From assembly GCF_003634705.1 (NCBI RefSeq), contig NZ_RBWU01000001.1:620001-684000 (forward strand): DNA of 64,000 bases, in the 5' to 3' direction. The translations under genes and the position numbers were made by a program. This document shows, piece by piece, positions 9,281 to 18,199 of this stretch. The stretch is from Actinomadura pelletieri DSM 43383. Its GTDB lineage: Bacteria; Actinomycetota; Actinomycetes; Streptosporangiales; Streptosporangiaceae. Each line of letters opens with the position of its first letter. The first letter of the stretch is position 1. A model generated the notes under the pieces. The model had not been told where the DNA came from. It did not search any database and saw nothing but the letters and a program-made list of their open reading frames with translations.

Positions 9281-10341
9281 CCGTCGATTTCACCCTTCCC
9301 ACCGCTTTGGAGGCCCATGAGCCTCCGGAGGCGCGCGGCCGCACCCGCGACGGCGTCCGGCTCCTCGTCTCCCGCCGCGCCACCGGCGAGATCGCCCACC
9401 ACGAGTTCCGTGAACTGCCCGACCTGCTCGACCCCGGCGACCTCCTGGTCGTCAACACGTCGGCCACGCTGCCCGCCGCCGTCCGGCTCGACCGGATCAG
9501 CGTGCACTTCTCCACACCCGTCCCGGGCGCGGACGACCGGCTCTGGATCGTCGAGCTTCGCCGCAATACCGGCAAGACCAGCAAGCCCTACACGGGCGGC
9601 TGCGCCGGCGAGTGGATCCCCCTCCCCGGCGGCGCCACCCTCACCCTCGTCGGACGCCATGGAGGCGGTCCCGGGGAGTGTGGACGGTCGTCCCCTCACG
9701 GGGGATCGGAGCGGCTCTGGGAAGCGCGGTTGAGCACGGACGTCGTCCCGTATCTGCGGCGCCATGGCGCACCGATCCGGTACGGGTACGTCCGTCGCGA
9801 CTGGCCGACCACCGCCTACCAGACCGTGTTCGCCCGCGACCGGTCCACCGGCAGCGCGGAGATGCCGAGCGCCGGGCGTCCGTTCACGCCCGAACTGGTG
9901 ACCCGGCTCGTCTCGCGCGGCGTTCTCATGGCCCCGATCACGCTGCACACCGGCGTCGCGTCGCCCGAGGCGCACGAACCGCCCTACGCCGAACGCTACG
10001 AAGTTCCCGAGGCGACGGCCGCGCTGGTCGAACACGTCCGCTCCCGCGGCGGCCGGGTGATCGCCGTCGGAACGACCGCCGTCCGGGCCCTGGAGACGGC
10101 CGTGGACGCCTCCGGGCACGTCCGGCCGTCCACCGGTTGGACGGAACACGTCGTCACCCCCGACCACGGCGTCCGGGCCGTGAACGGCCTCCTCACCGGC
10201 CTGCACGAACCGAAGTCGTCCCACCTGATGATGCTCACCGCCATCGCGGGCCCCGACCTGCTCACCGCCACCTACGACGCCGCCCTCGCCGAGGGCTACC
10301 TGTGGCACGAATTCGGCGACATCAACCTCGTTCTGGGTTGA
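9277..10341 (+). CDS. QueA-like S-adenosylmethionine:tRNA ribosyltransferase-isomerase family protein
   Basis: 354 residues, close to the usual QueA length. Family landmarks are DLLDPGDLLVVN (49-60), ITLHTGVAS (221-229), GTTAVRALE (265-273), HEPKSSHLMML (310-320) and YLWHEFGD (341-348). Real QueA uses SAM to add epoxycyclopentane to preQ1 in tRNA during queuosine synthesis. This protein differs at several family positions: NTSATLPA replaces NDTRVIPA, and HEPKSSH replaces HLPKSTL. It also sits with an SDR and an exporter, not with tgt. A changed substrate is possible. The start overlaps the MFS stop. Codons about 247-336 are duplicated at 28047-28317. Confidence 0.82.
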   Translation: MTVDFTLPTALEAHEPPEARGRTRDGVRLLVSRRATGEIAHHEFRELPDLLDPGDLLVVNTSATLPAAVRLDRISVHFSTPVPGADDRLWIVELRRNTGKTSKPYTGGCAGEWIPLPGGATLTLVGRHGGGPGECGRSSPHGGSERLWEARLSTDVVPYLRRHGAPIRYGYVRRDWPTTAYQTVFARDRSTGSAEMPSAGRPFTPELVTRLVSRGVLMAPITLHTGVASPEAHEPPYAERYEVPEATAALVEHVRSRGGRVIAVGTTAVRALETAVDASGHVRPSTGWTEHVVTPDHGVRAVNGLLTGLHEPKSSHLMMLTAIAGPDLLTATYDAALAEGYLWHEFGDINLVLG

Positions 10342-10406
10342 GCGGACGCGCGGCGGACCCTCGTGCACAGGACGTTCATCTCCGCCCGGTACCGTTGTGA
10401 CCAGCT

Positions 10407-11615
10407 ATGGACGGGTCAGCGCAACGCACACTGCTCATCACGCTCACCGGGCGCGACCGCCCCGGCGTGACCTCGCGACTGTTCACCACACTCGCGGAGT
10501 TCCCACTCACGGTCGCCGACGTCGAGCAGGTCGTCATCCGGGGGCGGCTGGTCCTCGGCGTGCTGCTCGCCTACAGCGAGGGCACCGACATCGGCCGTGT
10601 CTGGAACGCCGCCGAACGCGTCGCCAACGACCTCGACATGGAGATCGAGCTGGCCACGGGCCGCAACAAGCGGACCCCGAAGCGCCGCGGCCGACTCCAC
10701 GTCACCGTTCTCGGCGCGCCGCTGAAGCCCGCGGCCATGGCCGGGATCTCCGGCCGGATCTCCGCGCACGGCGCCAACATCGACCGCATCGAACGGCTCG
10801 CGCACACCCCCGTCACCTGCATCGAGATGGACGTGTCCGGCGCCGACCCCGACGCCCTGCGCGCCGGGCTCGCCGCCGAGGCCGCGCAGCAGCAGGTGGA
10901 CGTCGCCGTCCAGCAGGGCGGTCTGCACCGGCGCGCGAAACGCCTGATCGTCATGGACGTCGACTCCACCCTCATCCAGGGCGAGGTCATCGAGCTGCTC
11001 GCCGAGCACGCCGGATGTCTCGACGAGGTCGCCAAGGTCACCGAGGCGGCGATGCGCGGCGAACTCGACTTCGAGGGCTCCCTGCGCGAACGCGTCGCGC
11101 TGCTGGCCGGGCTGGACGCCGCCGCGATCGACGACGTCCGCGACAAGGTCAAGCTCGCCGCGGGCGCCCGCACCATGGTCCGCACGCTGAAGCGCCTCGA
11201 CTACAAGTTCGCCATCGTCAGCGGCGGCTTCACCCAGGTCACCGACGCCCTTGTCGACGATCTCGGCATCGACTACTCCGCCGCCAACACCCTGGAGATC
11301 GAGAACGGCAAGATCACCGGCCGGATCACCGGCCCGGTCATCGACCGGGCCGGCAAGGCCACCGCCCTCGAACGGTTCGCCCGCGAGGCCGGAATCCCGA
11401 TCAACCAGACCGTCGCCATCGGGGACGGCGCCAACGACCTCGACATGCTCCAGGCCGCGGGCCTCGGCGTCGCCTACAACGCCAAACCCGTCGTCCGGCA
11501 GGCCGCCGACACCGCCGTGAACGTCCCCTATCTCGACACGATCCTGTTCCTCCTCGGCATCTCCCACGAGGAGGTAGAGGCCGCCGACGCCCTCGACTCC
11601 CAGGGAACCGGCTGA
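10407..11615 (+). CDS. serB: phosphoserine phosphatase SerB with N-terminal ACT domains
   Basis: 402 residues. Two ACT-like domains fill about 8-170 and probably bind serine for feedback control. The HAD phosphatase domain has DVDSTLI (184-190; nucleophile D184, acid D186), SGG (272-274), K317 and GDGANDLDML (339-348). It dephosphorylates phosphoserine in the last step of serine synthesis. Length and domain order match the actinobacterial SerB2 type. It lies 65 bp after the QueA-like gene; no terminator is obvious between them. Confidence 0.93.
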   Translation: MDGSAQRTLLITLTGRDRPGVTSRLFTTLAEFPLTVADVEQVVIRGRLVLGVLLAYSEGTDIGRVWNAAERVANDLDMEIELATGRNKRTPKRRGRLHVTVLGAPLKPAAMAGISGRISAHGANIDRIERLAHTPVTCIEMDVSGADPDALRAGLAAEAAQQQVDVAVQQGGLHRRAKRLIVMDVDSTLIQGEVIELLAEHAGCLDEVAKVTEAAMRGELDFEGSLRERVALLAGLDAAAIDDVRDKVKLAAGARTMVRTLKRLDYKFAIVSGGFTQVTDALVDDLGIDYSAANTLEIENGKITGRITGPVIDRAGKATALERFAREAGIPINQTVAIGDGANDLDMLQAAGLGVAYNAKPVVRQAADTAVNVPYLDTILFLLGISHEEVEAADALDSQGTG

Positions 11616-11634
11616 ACCCTCGGGGGGACGCACC

Positions 11635-13884
11635 GTGCACAGGCGGGCGCGCGAAGCCTACGCCCAGGTGGGCGGGGCCGCGGCGCCGATGTACGGGGTC
11701 GCGGCGGCGCTCGCCATGGCGGTGCCGCTGCTCGTCGGCGCGCTGACCGGGCACGACGCGCAGGGGTCGATGATCGCGCTGGGCGCGTACCTGGTGGCGC
11801 TGCGGGCACCGGAAGGCCCCTACGGGGCGCGGGCCAGGGACCTCGCCGTCGGGGTCCTCGTCGTCTCCGTCGGGGCCGCGGTCGGCGGGCTGCTCGCCGG
11901 GCACACCTGGCCGTCGGTCATCGTCGTCCCGCCGCTGATCGCGCTCGGTGTCGCCGTGCCGCGGATCGGGCCCACGGCCGGGCTCGCGGTGCTGCTCAGC
12001 GCCGTCCGACCGCCGTCCGCCGACGTCATCGGCATCGGACTGCTGGAGCTGACCGGTGGACTGCTCACCGCCGGTCTCCTCCTGGCGCCATGGCCCGCGC
12101 GGCGGCTGCGTCCCCTGCGCGCGGCCCTGAGCGACGCCGCCGACGCGGTCGCCGAGGCACTGGACGCGGTCGCGCAGGACGTCGCGGCCCCCGACAGCAG
12201 CCCCCTCGACGCGGTCGACCTGACGAACCCGGACCTGCTCGCCGTCACCCGCATCCCCGACTGGGAGCCCAAACGGCGCGCGGCGTCCGAGGCCCTCACC
12301 GCGGCGCGCACCACCTACGGCCTCTACAGGTCGGGACGCACCCGCAGCGACCCGACCCGACCGGAACGGCTCATCGACGGCCTTAGCCGTGTACTGCACG
12401 AGACGGTGACGCTCCAGGCCGTTCTGGAGGCCGCGAAGAACTATCCGCCGGACCGCGACTGGGAACTGGAGACACAGACCGCGATCTCGGCGCTTGCGGC
12501 ACGGCTGCGGCTGATGTCCGGCGCCATCGCCACCGCAGGTGACGCGCCGCTCGGCGGGGAGGAGTCCGCCGCCGTCCGCCGGATGGGCCGGGCCGCCGAA
12601 CACATCAGACGCGCCGGACTCGCCGGCGACGAGGACCTCATCGCGGTATCGCTGATCGGCCAGGTGCGCCGCTCGATCGACCGCATCGCGGGCGAGGTCG
12701 CCTCCACCCGCCGCATCGTCGCGGGCGGCCTCCGGCTCCGGCCCCGCGCGCCCAGAATGCCGGAGACGCTCGACCCGATGCCGATCTGGGCCCAGGTGCG
12801 ACGCGCCGTCCGCACCCGCTCCCCGATGTTCCGGCAGGTAGCACGCGTCTTCGTGACGGCCGTCGTGGCGATGTCGCTGGCCGCCGCGCTCGGCCTCTCC
12901 CACGGACACTGGATGACGATCACCGCGATGCTGAGCCTGCGCGCCACCTACGGCGAGACGGTCGAACGGGTCGTCCAGCGCGTCGGCGGCACCGCTGCCG
13001 GCTCCGTCATCGCCGCCGTGATCCTCACCCTCGCCGCCGGCCCACCCACCGTCGCCGTGATCGTCTTCGGGTTCGCGCTCGCCGGATTCGCCATGCGCGC
13101 GGTCAACTACGCCTACTGGGCCTTGTTCGGAACCCCGCTGGCGATGATGCTGCTCGACTTCTCCACACCCGCCGACTGGCGCACCGCCGGCGAACGGATC
13201 GTCCTGACCTTCGCCGGGACACTCCTGACCTACCTCGCCGTCCGGCTACTGTGGCCCACCGGTCACCTCGAACGGCTACCCGTCCAACTCGAACGGCTCC
13301 TCGGCACCCATGCCCGACTCGTCCGGACGACCGCGGACGTCCTCTCCGGCGAACGCGTCCGACTTCCGCACGACACGATCGTCGCCGCCGAACGCTCCGC
13401 CGAGGCCGTCGCCGAGACCCGCACCCGCCTCGGACACGAACGCCTCCCCGACCTCGAACTGATCAGTGAACTACGCACCACCGTCGCCGCCGCCCACCGC
13501 ACCCGCGACCACCTCATCGCCGTCGCCAGGCTCTCCCGCGAGGAGGCCGTCGACACCGGCCCGATCCCCGAGATCCTCGACCGCCTGGCCGACCAACTCG
13601 AAGAAGCCGCAGAGAACCTCGAGGACCCCGAAGACATCGACCCGGACGCGGCCACCCCCGCCGACGAACTCCGCGACGAGTTGGCCGACCTCGACACCCA
13701 CCTGTCCGCCCTGACCCGCCGCCGCCGCGCCGAGATCAAGTCGGGCGTCGGACGGGACGACTTCACCCCCGTCCAGCACGCCCTCTTCCAGGTCTCCGGC
13801 ACCCGCCACACGATCAGAGCCCTACGCCACGACACCGCAACGGTCATCGAGTCATCCCTGTCCGCCGCCACCCCACGCCCCTGA
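11635..13884 (+). CDS. FUSC family membrane protein (aromatic acid exporter-like)
   Basis: 749 residues from a GTG at 11635, preceded by GGGGGGAC. Two clusters of hydrophobic helices (about 15-145 and 398-545) are separated by a soluble helical region, and a long Arg/Glu-rich helical C-terminus follows. This is the duplicated FUSC/YccS arrangement of putative fusaric-acid or aromatic-acid efflux proteins. The substrate is unknown. It starts 19 bp after serB, so the two are probably co-transcribed. Confidence 0.82.
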   Translation: MHRRAREAYAQVGGAAAPMYGVAAALAMAVPLLVGALTGHDAQGSMIALGAYLVALRAPEGPYGARARDLAVGVLVVSVGAAVGGLLAGHTWPSVIVVPPLIALGVAVPRIGPTAGLAVLLSAVRPPSADVIGIGLLELTGGLLTAGLLLAPWPARRLRPLRAALSDAADAVAEALDAVAQDVAAPDSSPLDAVDLTNPDLLAVTRIPDWEPKRRAASEALTAARTTYGLYRSGRTRSDPTRPERLIDGLSRVLHETVTLQAVLEAAKNYPPDRDWELETQTAISALAARLRLMSGAIATAGDAPLGGEESAAVRRMGRAAEHIRRAGLAGDEDLIAVSLIGQVRRSIDRIAGEVASTRRIVAGGLRLRPRAPRMPETLDPMPIWAQVRRAVRTRSPMFRQVARVFVTAVVAMSLAAALGLSHGHWMTITAMLSLRATYGETVERVVQRVGGTAAGSVIAAVILTLAAGPPTVAVIVFGFALAGFAMRAVNYAYWALFGTPLAMMLLDFSTPADWRTAGERIVLTFAGTLLTYLAVRLLWPTGHLERLPVQLERLLGTHARLVRTTADVLSGERVRLPHDTIVAAERSAEAVAETRTRLGHERLPDLELISELRTTVAAAHRTRDHLIAVARLSREEAVDTGPIPEILDRLADQLEEAAENLEDPEDIDPDAATPADELRDELADLDTHLSALTRRRRAEIKSGVGRDDFTPVQHALFQVSGTRHTIRALRHDTATVIESSLSAATPRP

Positions 13885-13965
13885 GCCGTGCCTCAGTGAC
13901 CCTCACCCACGCCTGGCGCCCACCTGACCGGCCCCAGCTCCTTGAGGACCACGCTGCAACTCGCT

Positions 13966-14350
13966 GACGAACCCTCTACTTCGCGGACCATCACCCGGGA
14001 CCCCTCCAACCTGGCAGCGCCCCCGGGGAGCGGCCATGGCGTACGACACCTGAACCCCTCGGCCGGCCCGACTCGATCAGCGGAGCGTTGCGGTCGGGCA
14101 CAGGGACGTTCCTGGCGCGGAGTGTCTGTGTGGTAGCTCCGCACCACGCCAGGACGAACCATCTACGTCGCGGACCATCACGCGGAGTCCCTCTACCTGG
14201 CAGCGCCCCGGATACGCCGCCGCCGGGGGCAGCCGTGGTGTGCGGCACCTGGACCGCTCGTCGGCCTGGCTCGATCAGCGGAGCGTCGCGGTCGGGCACA
14301 AGGACGTCCCGGGCGCGAAGTGTCTGTGTGGTAGCTCCGCACCACGCCGG
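13966..14350. repeat. tandem repeat, two copies of about 190 bp
   Basis: Copy 1 (13966-14152) and copy 2 (14153-14350) share long blocks, for example TGTCTGTGTGGTAGCTCCGC at 14124 and 14321 and the surrounding 28 bp. Offset is 187 bp early and 198 bp late, so there is an 11-bp indel. The array fills the space between the convergent FUSC and sixA genes. On the minus strand both copies read AWCGATTQTLRAR followed by VPDR and APLIE, but no start signal or full frame supports a gene. Confidence 0.8.
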
Positions 14351-14417
14351 AAGGCTCTCCCAGTGCAAGATCATTCAGCCCCGGTGTCGCCGTCACCAAC
14401 GTCCTTGGGCAGTACGG

Positions 14418-14885
14418 CTAGTCCTTCGGCGTGTGGACCGTCCGGAGCGTTCCGATGCCGCGACGGACGTCCGCCCACGCGCCCGGCACCTCGATCACGG
14501 CGAGCGCGCAGGTCGGATAAGAATCCGGCGCCTCCCCACAGAGGTCATGAACAAGCTGGTGCACGGACGGGTTGTGCCCGACCAGCAACACCCGCCCGAC
14601 ATCGTCCGGTACCTGGGCGATCAGGTCGAGCAGCCCATCCGGGTCGTTGTCGTAGATCCCGGACTCGAAGCTCACCTCGGCATCGAACGCGAGCAGCGCG
14701 AACGTCTCCCGCGTCCGGGCGGCCGTCGAGCAGAGCACCAGACCGGGAACGAGATCATTCGCCCGCAGCCACTCCCCGGCCGCCGCGGCGTCCCGCCGCC
14801 CACGCTCGTTGAGCGTTCGATCGACGTCCGGGATCCCCAACCCCGCAACGGCCTTGGCGTGACGAAGCACTATCAGTTCTGGCAT
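14418..14885 (-). CDS. sixA: SixA-type phosphohistidine phosphatase
   Basis: 155 residues, histidine phosphatase superfamily. LRHAK (7-11) carries the catalytic histidine; RTRE (57-60) and VGHNP (101-105) complete the site. The short single domain matches SixA, which removes phosphate from phosphohistidine proteins. AGGAGGAG lies at good distance before the ATG. The gene stands alone; the tandem repeat lies just past its stop. Confidence 0.85.
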   Translation of the reverse strand: MPELIVLRHAKAVAGLGIPDVDRTLNERGRRDAAAAGEWLRANDLVPGLVLCSTAARTRETFALLAFDAEVSFESGIYDNDPDGLLDLIAQVPDDVGRVLLVGHNPSVHQLVHDLCGEAPDSYPTCALAVIEVPGAWADVRRGIGTLRTVHTPKD

Positions 14886-15132
14886 TTCTCTCCTCCTGCG
14901 GCCTCGGGGGAGAAACGCGACGCGATCGCCGGCATCGCTTCGTCTCGCCTGAGGGTCGGCTGCGCGATCAGGTTCTCGCCTCGCTCGTGCTTCAGCCCCC
15001 GGCTGTGTCTTCGGACGCGATCGCGAACCTGGAGGTCGTCGCGGGGTTGCTGCGATGGCCGGTGTCGCGGAACGGAGGGGTCCGGCGGGATGCCGTGCTC
15101 ACGGGAACCGCGGTGATTCCGCACGGCTGACG

Positions 15133-15249
15133 TCAGGGGGCGACGAGGGCCGCCAGGCCCCAGATCAGGAGCAGGATGCCGAGCATCGCGCCGAGCATGA
15201 GCGCCATGCCCTTCGGTCCCGACATCGTCGACTTGCCGCCGCTCGCCAC
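15133..15249 (-). CDS. 38-residue single-helix membrane peptide
   Basis: A GTG at 15249 preceded by GGGAGGCG opens a 38-codon frame ending in TGA at 15133. The product has a basic/Gly/Ser start (MASGGKSTMSGPKG) and then one hydrophobic helix, MALMLGAMLGILLLIWGLAA, ending LVAP. The ribosome site, the positive-inside order and the helix make it a likely real small membrane protein. Function is unknown. It lies between sixA and hppA, all on the minus strand, but over 200 bp from each. Below the usual ORF-size cut-off. Confidence 0.6.
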   Translation of the reverse strand: MASGGKSTMSGPKGMALMLGAMLGILLLIWGLAALVAP

Positions 15250-15561
15250 AGCGCCTCCCGCGTTCCCTGCTGCCGCGCCGCCTGATGGACGCCCGCACTT
15301 CCCCTACAGCGTATGGCCGCCGTCCACCCGACCATAAACGAGGCACCCGCACGACTGAGCCACACCCGGCCATGACGCTCCCGAGACACCGTCCCCGAAC
15401 TACAACCGGACCCCGACGACACCTGTGCCGCTACTCCAGAGGACCGTCCGAGCAGACCTCCACGAACGGCGACCGGGGCAGGTACACCCGAACGAAGACT
15501 CTCCAAGCCCTTCACCGCGCAGACCTTCGCGAGCCGCGCGCAAAGCGGTCCCGAAATGCGC

Positions 15562-15596
15562 ACGGGGACCGGTGGCGGGTTGCCACCGGTCCCCGT
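15562..15596 (-). terminator. strong terminator after hppA
   Basis: A perfect 15-bp stem (ACGGGGACCGGTGGC with its complement) and a 5-nt loop lie 11 nt past the hppA stop. There is no clear U tract, as is common in actinomycetes. Confidence 0.85.
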
Positions 15597-15606
15597 GGAT
15601 GGACGG

Positions 15607-18060
15607 TTATGCCTTGTTCGTGGACGATTCTTCGCTGCCGGACTCGGCCGCGGTGCCGTTTTCGGCGCCGACGGCCGCCTCCTCGGGGGCGCCCTTCTCA
15701 AGAGCGCCGCCCTTGGCCGCGCCGCTTTCCGTGGCGCTCGGCTCGGGCGGGCCGCCCTCGACGGCGGGTTCGGCGATCGGGTCGGCGCGCCGCTTGGAGA
15801 CGAGGATGGCGGCGACCACGACGGCGACGGACAGCGCGGTCACCGCGACACGCAGGACCATGTTGCCCGCATAGGTCACGACCGCGTCCGCGATCAGCAG
15901 CGCGACCAGGTTCATCACCTTGATCAGCGGGTTGATCGCGGGCCCGGCGGTGTCCTTGAAGGGGTCGCCGACGGTGTCGCCGATGATCGTGGCCTCGTGC
16001 GCCTCGCTGCCCTTGCCGCCGAGGTGGCCCTCCTCGACGAGCTTCTTGGCGTTGTCCCAGGCGCCACCGGAGTTGGCGAGGAACACCGCCATCAGGACAC
16101 CGGCCGCGATCGCGCCGCCCAGGTACGCGCCGAGCGGTGCGTAGCCGAGGGCGAAACCGACCGCGATCGGGGTCATGATCGCCAGCAGTCCGGGGGTGGC
16201 GAGCTCGCGCTGCGCGTCCCGGGTGCAGATGTCCACGACCCGGTCGTAGTCGGGCTTCTCGGTGTAGTCCATGATCCCGGGCTTGGTGCGGAACTGCTCG
16301 CGCACCTCGACGACGACGCGTCCGGCCGCGCGGCCGACCGCCATGATCGCCAGGCCGGAGAACAGGAACACCACCGCGGCGCCGATGATCAGTCCGATCA
16401 GGACGTTCGGGTTGTCGATCGACAGGCTGAACACGCTGAAGTCGCCGAGGGCGTCCTTGGCGTCGTCGGACGCGTCGTTCAGCGCGGAGATGACCGTCGT
16501 CCGGAACGAGCCGAACAGCGCGGTCGCGGCCAGCACTGCCGTGGCGATCGCGATGCCCTTGGTGATCGCCTTGGTGGTGTTGCCGACGGCGTCCAGCCGC
16601 TCCAGCACGGCCGCGGCCTCGCCCTGCACGTCACCGGACATCTCGGCGATGCCCTGCGCGTTGTCGGACACGGGACCGAAGGTGTCCATCGAGACGATCA
16701 CGCCGACCGTGGTCAGCAGCCCGGTACCGGCCATGGCCACCGCGAACAGCGCGACGGTGGTGTTGCCGAAGCCGAGCAGGAACGCCCCGTACACGGCGCC
16801 GCCGATGACGAGCGCGGTGTAGACGGCCGACTCCAGGCCGAGCGAGATGCCGGACAGGATGACGGTCGCGGGGCCGGTGCGGGCGCTGTTGGTGACCTCC
16901 TGGACCGGCTTGCGGTTCGTCTCGGTGAAGTAGCCGGTGAGCAGCTGGATCGCGCTGGCCAGCACGATGCCGATGATGACCGCGCCGAGCGCCACCCAGC
17001 GCGGGTCGGCGTCCAGGCCGCGGATCTCGGCGTCGGTGACGCCGCTCAGCTCGGCGAACGACGAGGGCAGGTATGCGAACGCGGCGATCGCCACGAGCAC
17101 CGCCGAGATCGCCGCGGAGATGAAGAAGCCCCGGTTGATCGCCGTCATACCGGAGCGGTCGCTTTCGCGGGGCGCCACCGCGAAGATCCCGATCACCGCG
17201 GTGATCACACCGATCATCGGGACGATCAGCGGGAACACCAGACCCTCGGTGCCGAAGGCCGCGGTGCCGAGGATGAGCGCCGCGACCAGCATCACCGCGT
17301 ACGACTCGAACAGGTCGGCGGCCATGCCCGCGCAGTCACCGACGTTGTCGCCCACATTGTCGGCGATGGTCGCGGCGTTGCGCGGGTCGTCCTCGGGGAT
17401 GCCCTGCTCGACCTTGCCGACCAGGTCGGCACCGACGTCGGCGGCCTTGGTGAAGATGCCGCCGCCGACCCGCATGAACATCGCGAGCAGCGCCGCACCG
17501 AAACCGAAGCCCTCCAGAACCTTGGGCGCGTCGCCCTGGTACGCCAGGACGACGACCGCCGCGCCGAACAGGCCGAGCCCGACGGTGAACATGCCCGCGA
17601 CACCGCCGGTGCGGAACGCGATCCGCATCGCGGTCCGCTCGCCGCCCTCCTCACGAGCGGCCGCGGCGACCCGGACGTTGCCCCGGACCGCCAGCCACAT
17701 GCCGGTGAACCCGGTGACGGCCGAGAACAGCGCGCCGATGACGAAGAAGACCGACCGTCCGATCCGCTCACCGGTGGAGTCGGCCGGCAGCAGCAGCAGA
17801 ACGAGCGGGATCAGGACGACGAAGACCGCGACCGTTCGGAACTGGCGTTTCAGATAGGCACCCGCGCCTACCTGAACGGCCCGCGCGATCTCTTGCATCT
17901 TCGTGGTGCCCTGGCCCGCGGCCAGTACCTCACGTACGAGACCCGCGGCGACGGCCAGTGCCAACAGTGCGATCACGGCGACGACGACGACCAAAGAAAG
18001 GTCGCCGCCGCCGAGATCCACCTCCGCGCTGGCCGGGCTTGACAGGGAAAGCCCAGACAT
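15607..18060 (-). CDS. hppA: K+-independent proton-pumping membrane pyrophosphatase
   Basis: 817 residues, about 16 membrane helices. It hydrolyses pyrophosphate and pumps protons across the membrane. Active-site motifs are DVGADLVGKVE (208-218) and DNVGDNVGDCAGMAAD (234-249). GNTTKAITKG has lysine at the position that, by family knowledge, marks the potassium-independent subclass. The last 50-60 residues form an Ala/Glu/Gly/Ser-rich hydrophilic tail beyond the usual core. AGGAGGACGG precedes the ATG. An HrdB-type promoter lies about 110 bp upstream and a strong terminator follows. Confidence 0.95.
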   Translation of the reverse strand: MSGLSLSSPASAEVDLGGGDLSLVVVVAVIALLALAVAAGLVREVLAAGQGTTKMQEIARAVQVGAGAYLKRQFRTVAVFVVLIPLVLLLLPADSTGERIGRSVFFVIGALFSAVTGFTGMWLAVRGNVRVAAAAREEGGERTAMRIAFRTGGVAGMFTVGLGLFGAAVVVLAYQGDAPKVLEGFGFGAALLAMFMRVGGGIFTKAADVGADLVGKVEQGIPEDDPRNAATIADNVGDNVGDCAGMAADLFESYAVMLVAALILGTAAFGTEGLVFPLIVPMIGVITAVIGIFAVAPRESDRSGMTAINRGFFISAAISAVLVAIAAFAYLPSSFAELSGVTDAEIRGLDADPRWVALGAVIIGIVLASAIQLLTGYFTETNRKPVQEVTNSARTGPATVILSGISLGLESAVYTALVIGGAVYGAFLLGFGNTTVALFAVAMAGTGLLTTVGVIVSMDTFGPVSDNAQGIAEMSGDVQGEAAAVLERLDAVGNTTKAITKGIAIATAVLAATALFGSFRTTVISALNDASDDAKDALGDFSVFSLSIDNPNVLIGLIIGAAVVFLFSGLAIMAVGRAAGRVVVEVREQFRTKPGIMDYTEKPDYDRVVDICTRDAQRELATPGLLAIMTPIAVGFALGYAPLGAYLGGAIAAGVLMAVFLANSGGAWDNAKKLVEEGHLGGKGSEAHEATIIGDTVGDPFKDTAGPAINPLIKVMNLVALLIADAVVTYAGNMVLRVAVTALSVAVVVAAILVSKRRADPIAEPAVEGGPPEPSATESGAAKGGALEKGAPEEAAVGAENGTAAESGSEESSTNKA

Positions 18061-18170
18061 CCGTCCTCCTCGACAGGGGTTTTGCGATCTCGACCGTCAA
18101 AAGACGATCTTTACCGCGTACCCCGCGAGTCATGATTTCGAACGCCTCGCACGGCAGCGCGGGTCCCGGG

Positions 18171-18199
18171 AGTCTACGCACGCGACAGTCGATTGTTAA
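18171..18199 (-). promoter_or_regulatory. HrdB-type promoter for hppA
   Basis: On the minus strand TTAACA (18199-18194) and TAGACT (18176-18171) are separated by exactly 17 bp, one mismatch from the consensus -35. The predicted transcript would have a leader of about 100 nt before the hppA ATG at 18060. Confidence 0.6.

Noticed and set aside
15556..18042. 828-codon plus-strand frame opposite hppA
   Set aside because: Antisense to a gene with all pyrophosphatase motifs; composition is Asp/His/Arg/Gly-rich, as expected of an antisense shadow.
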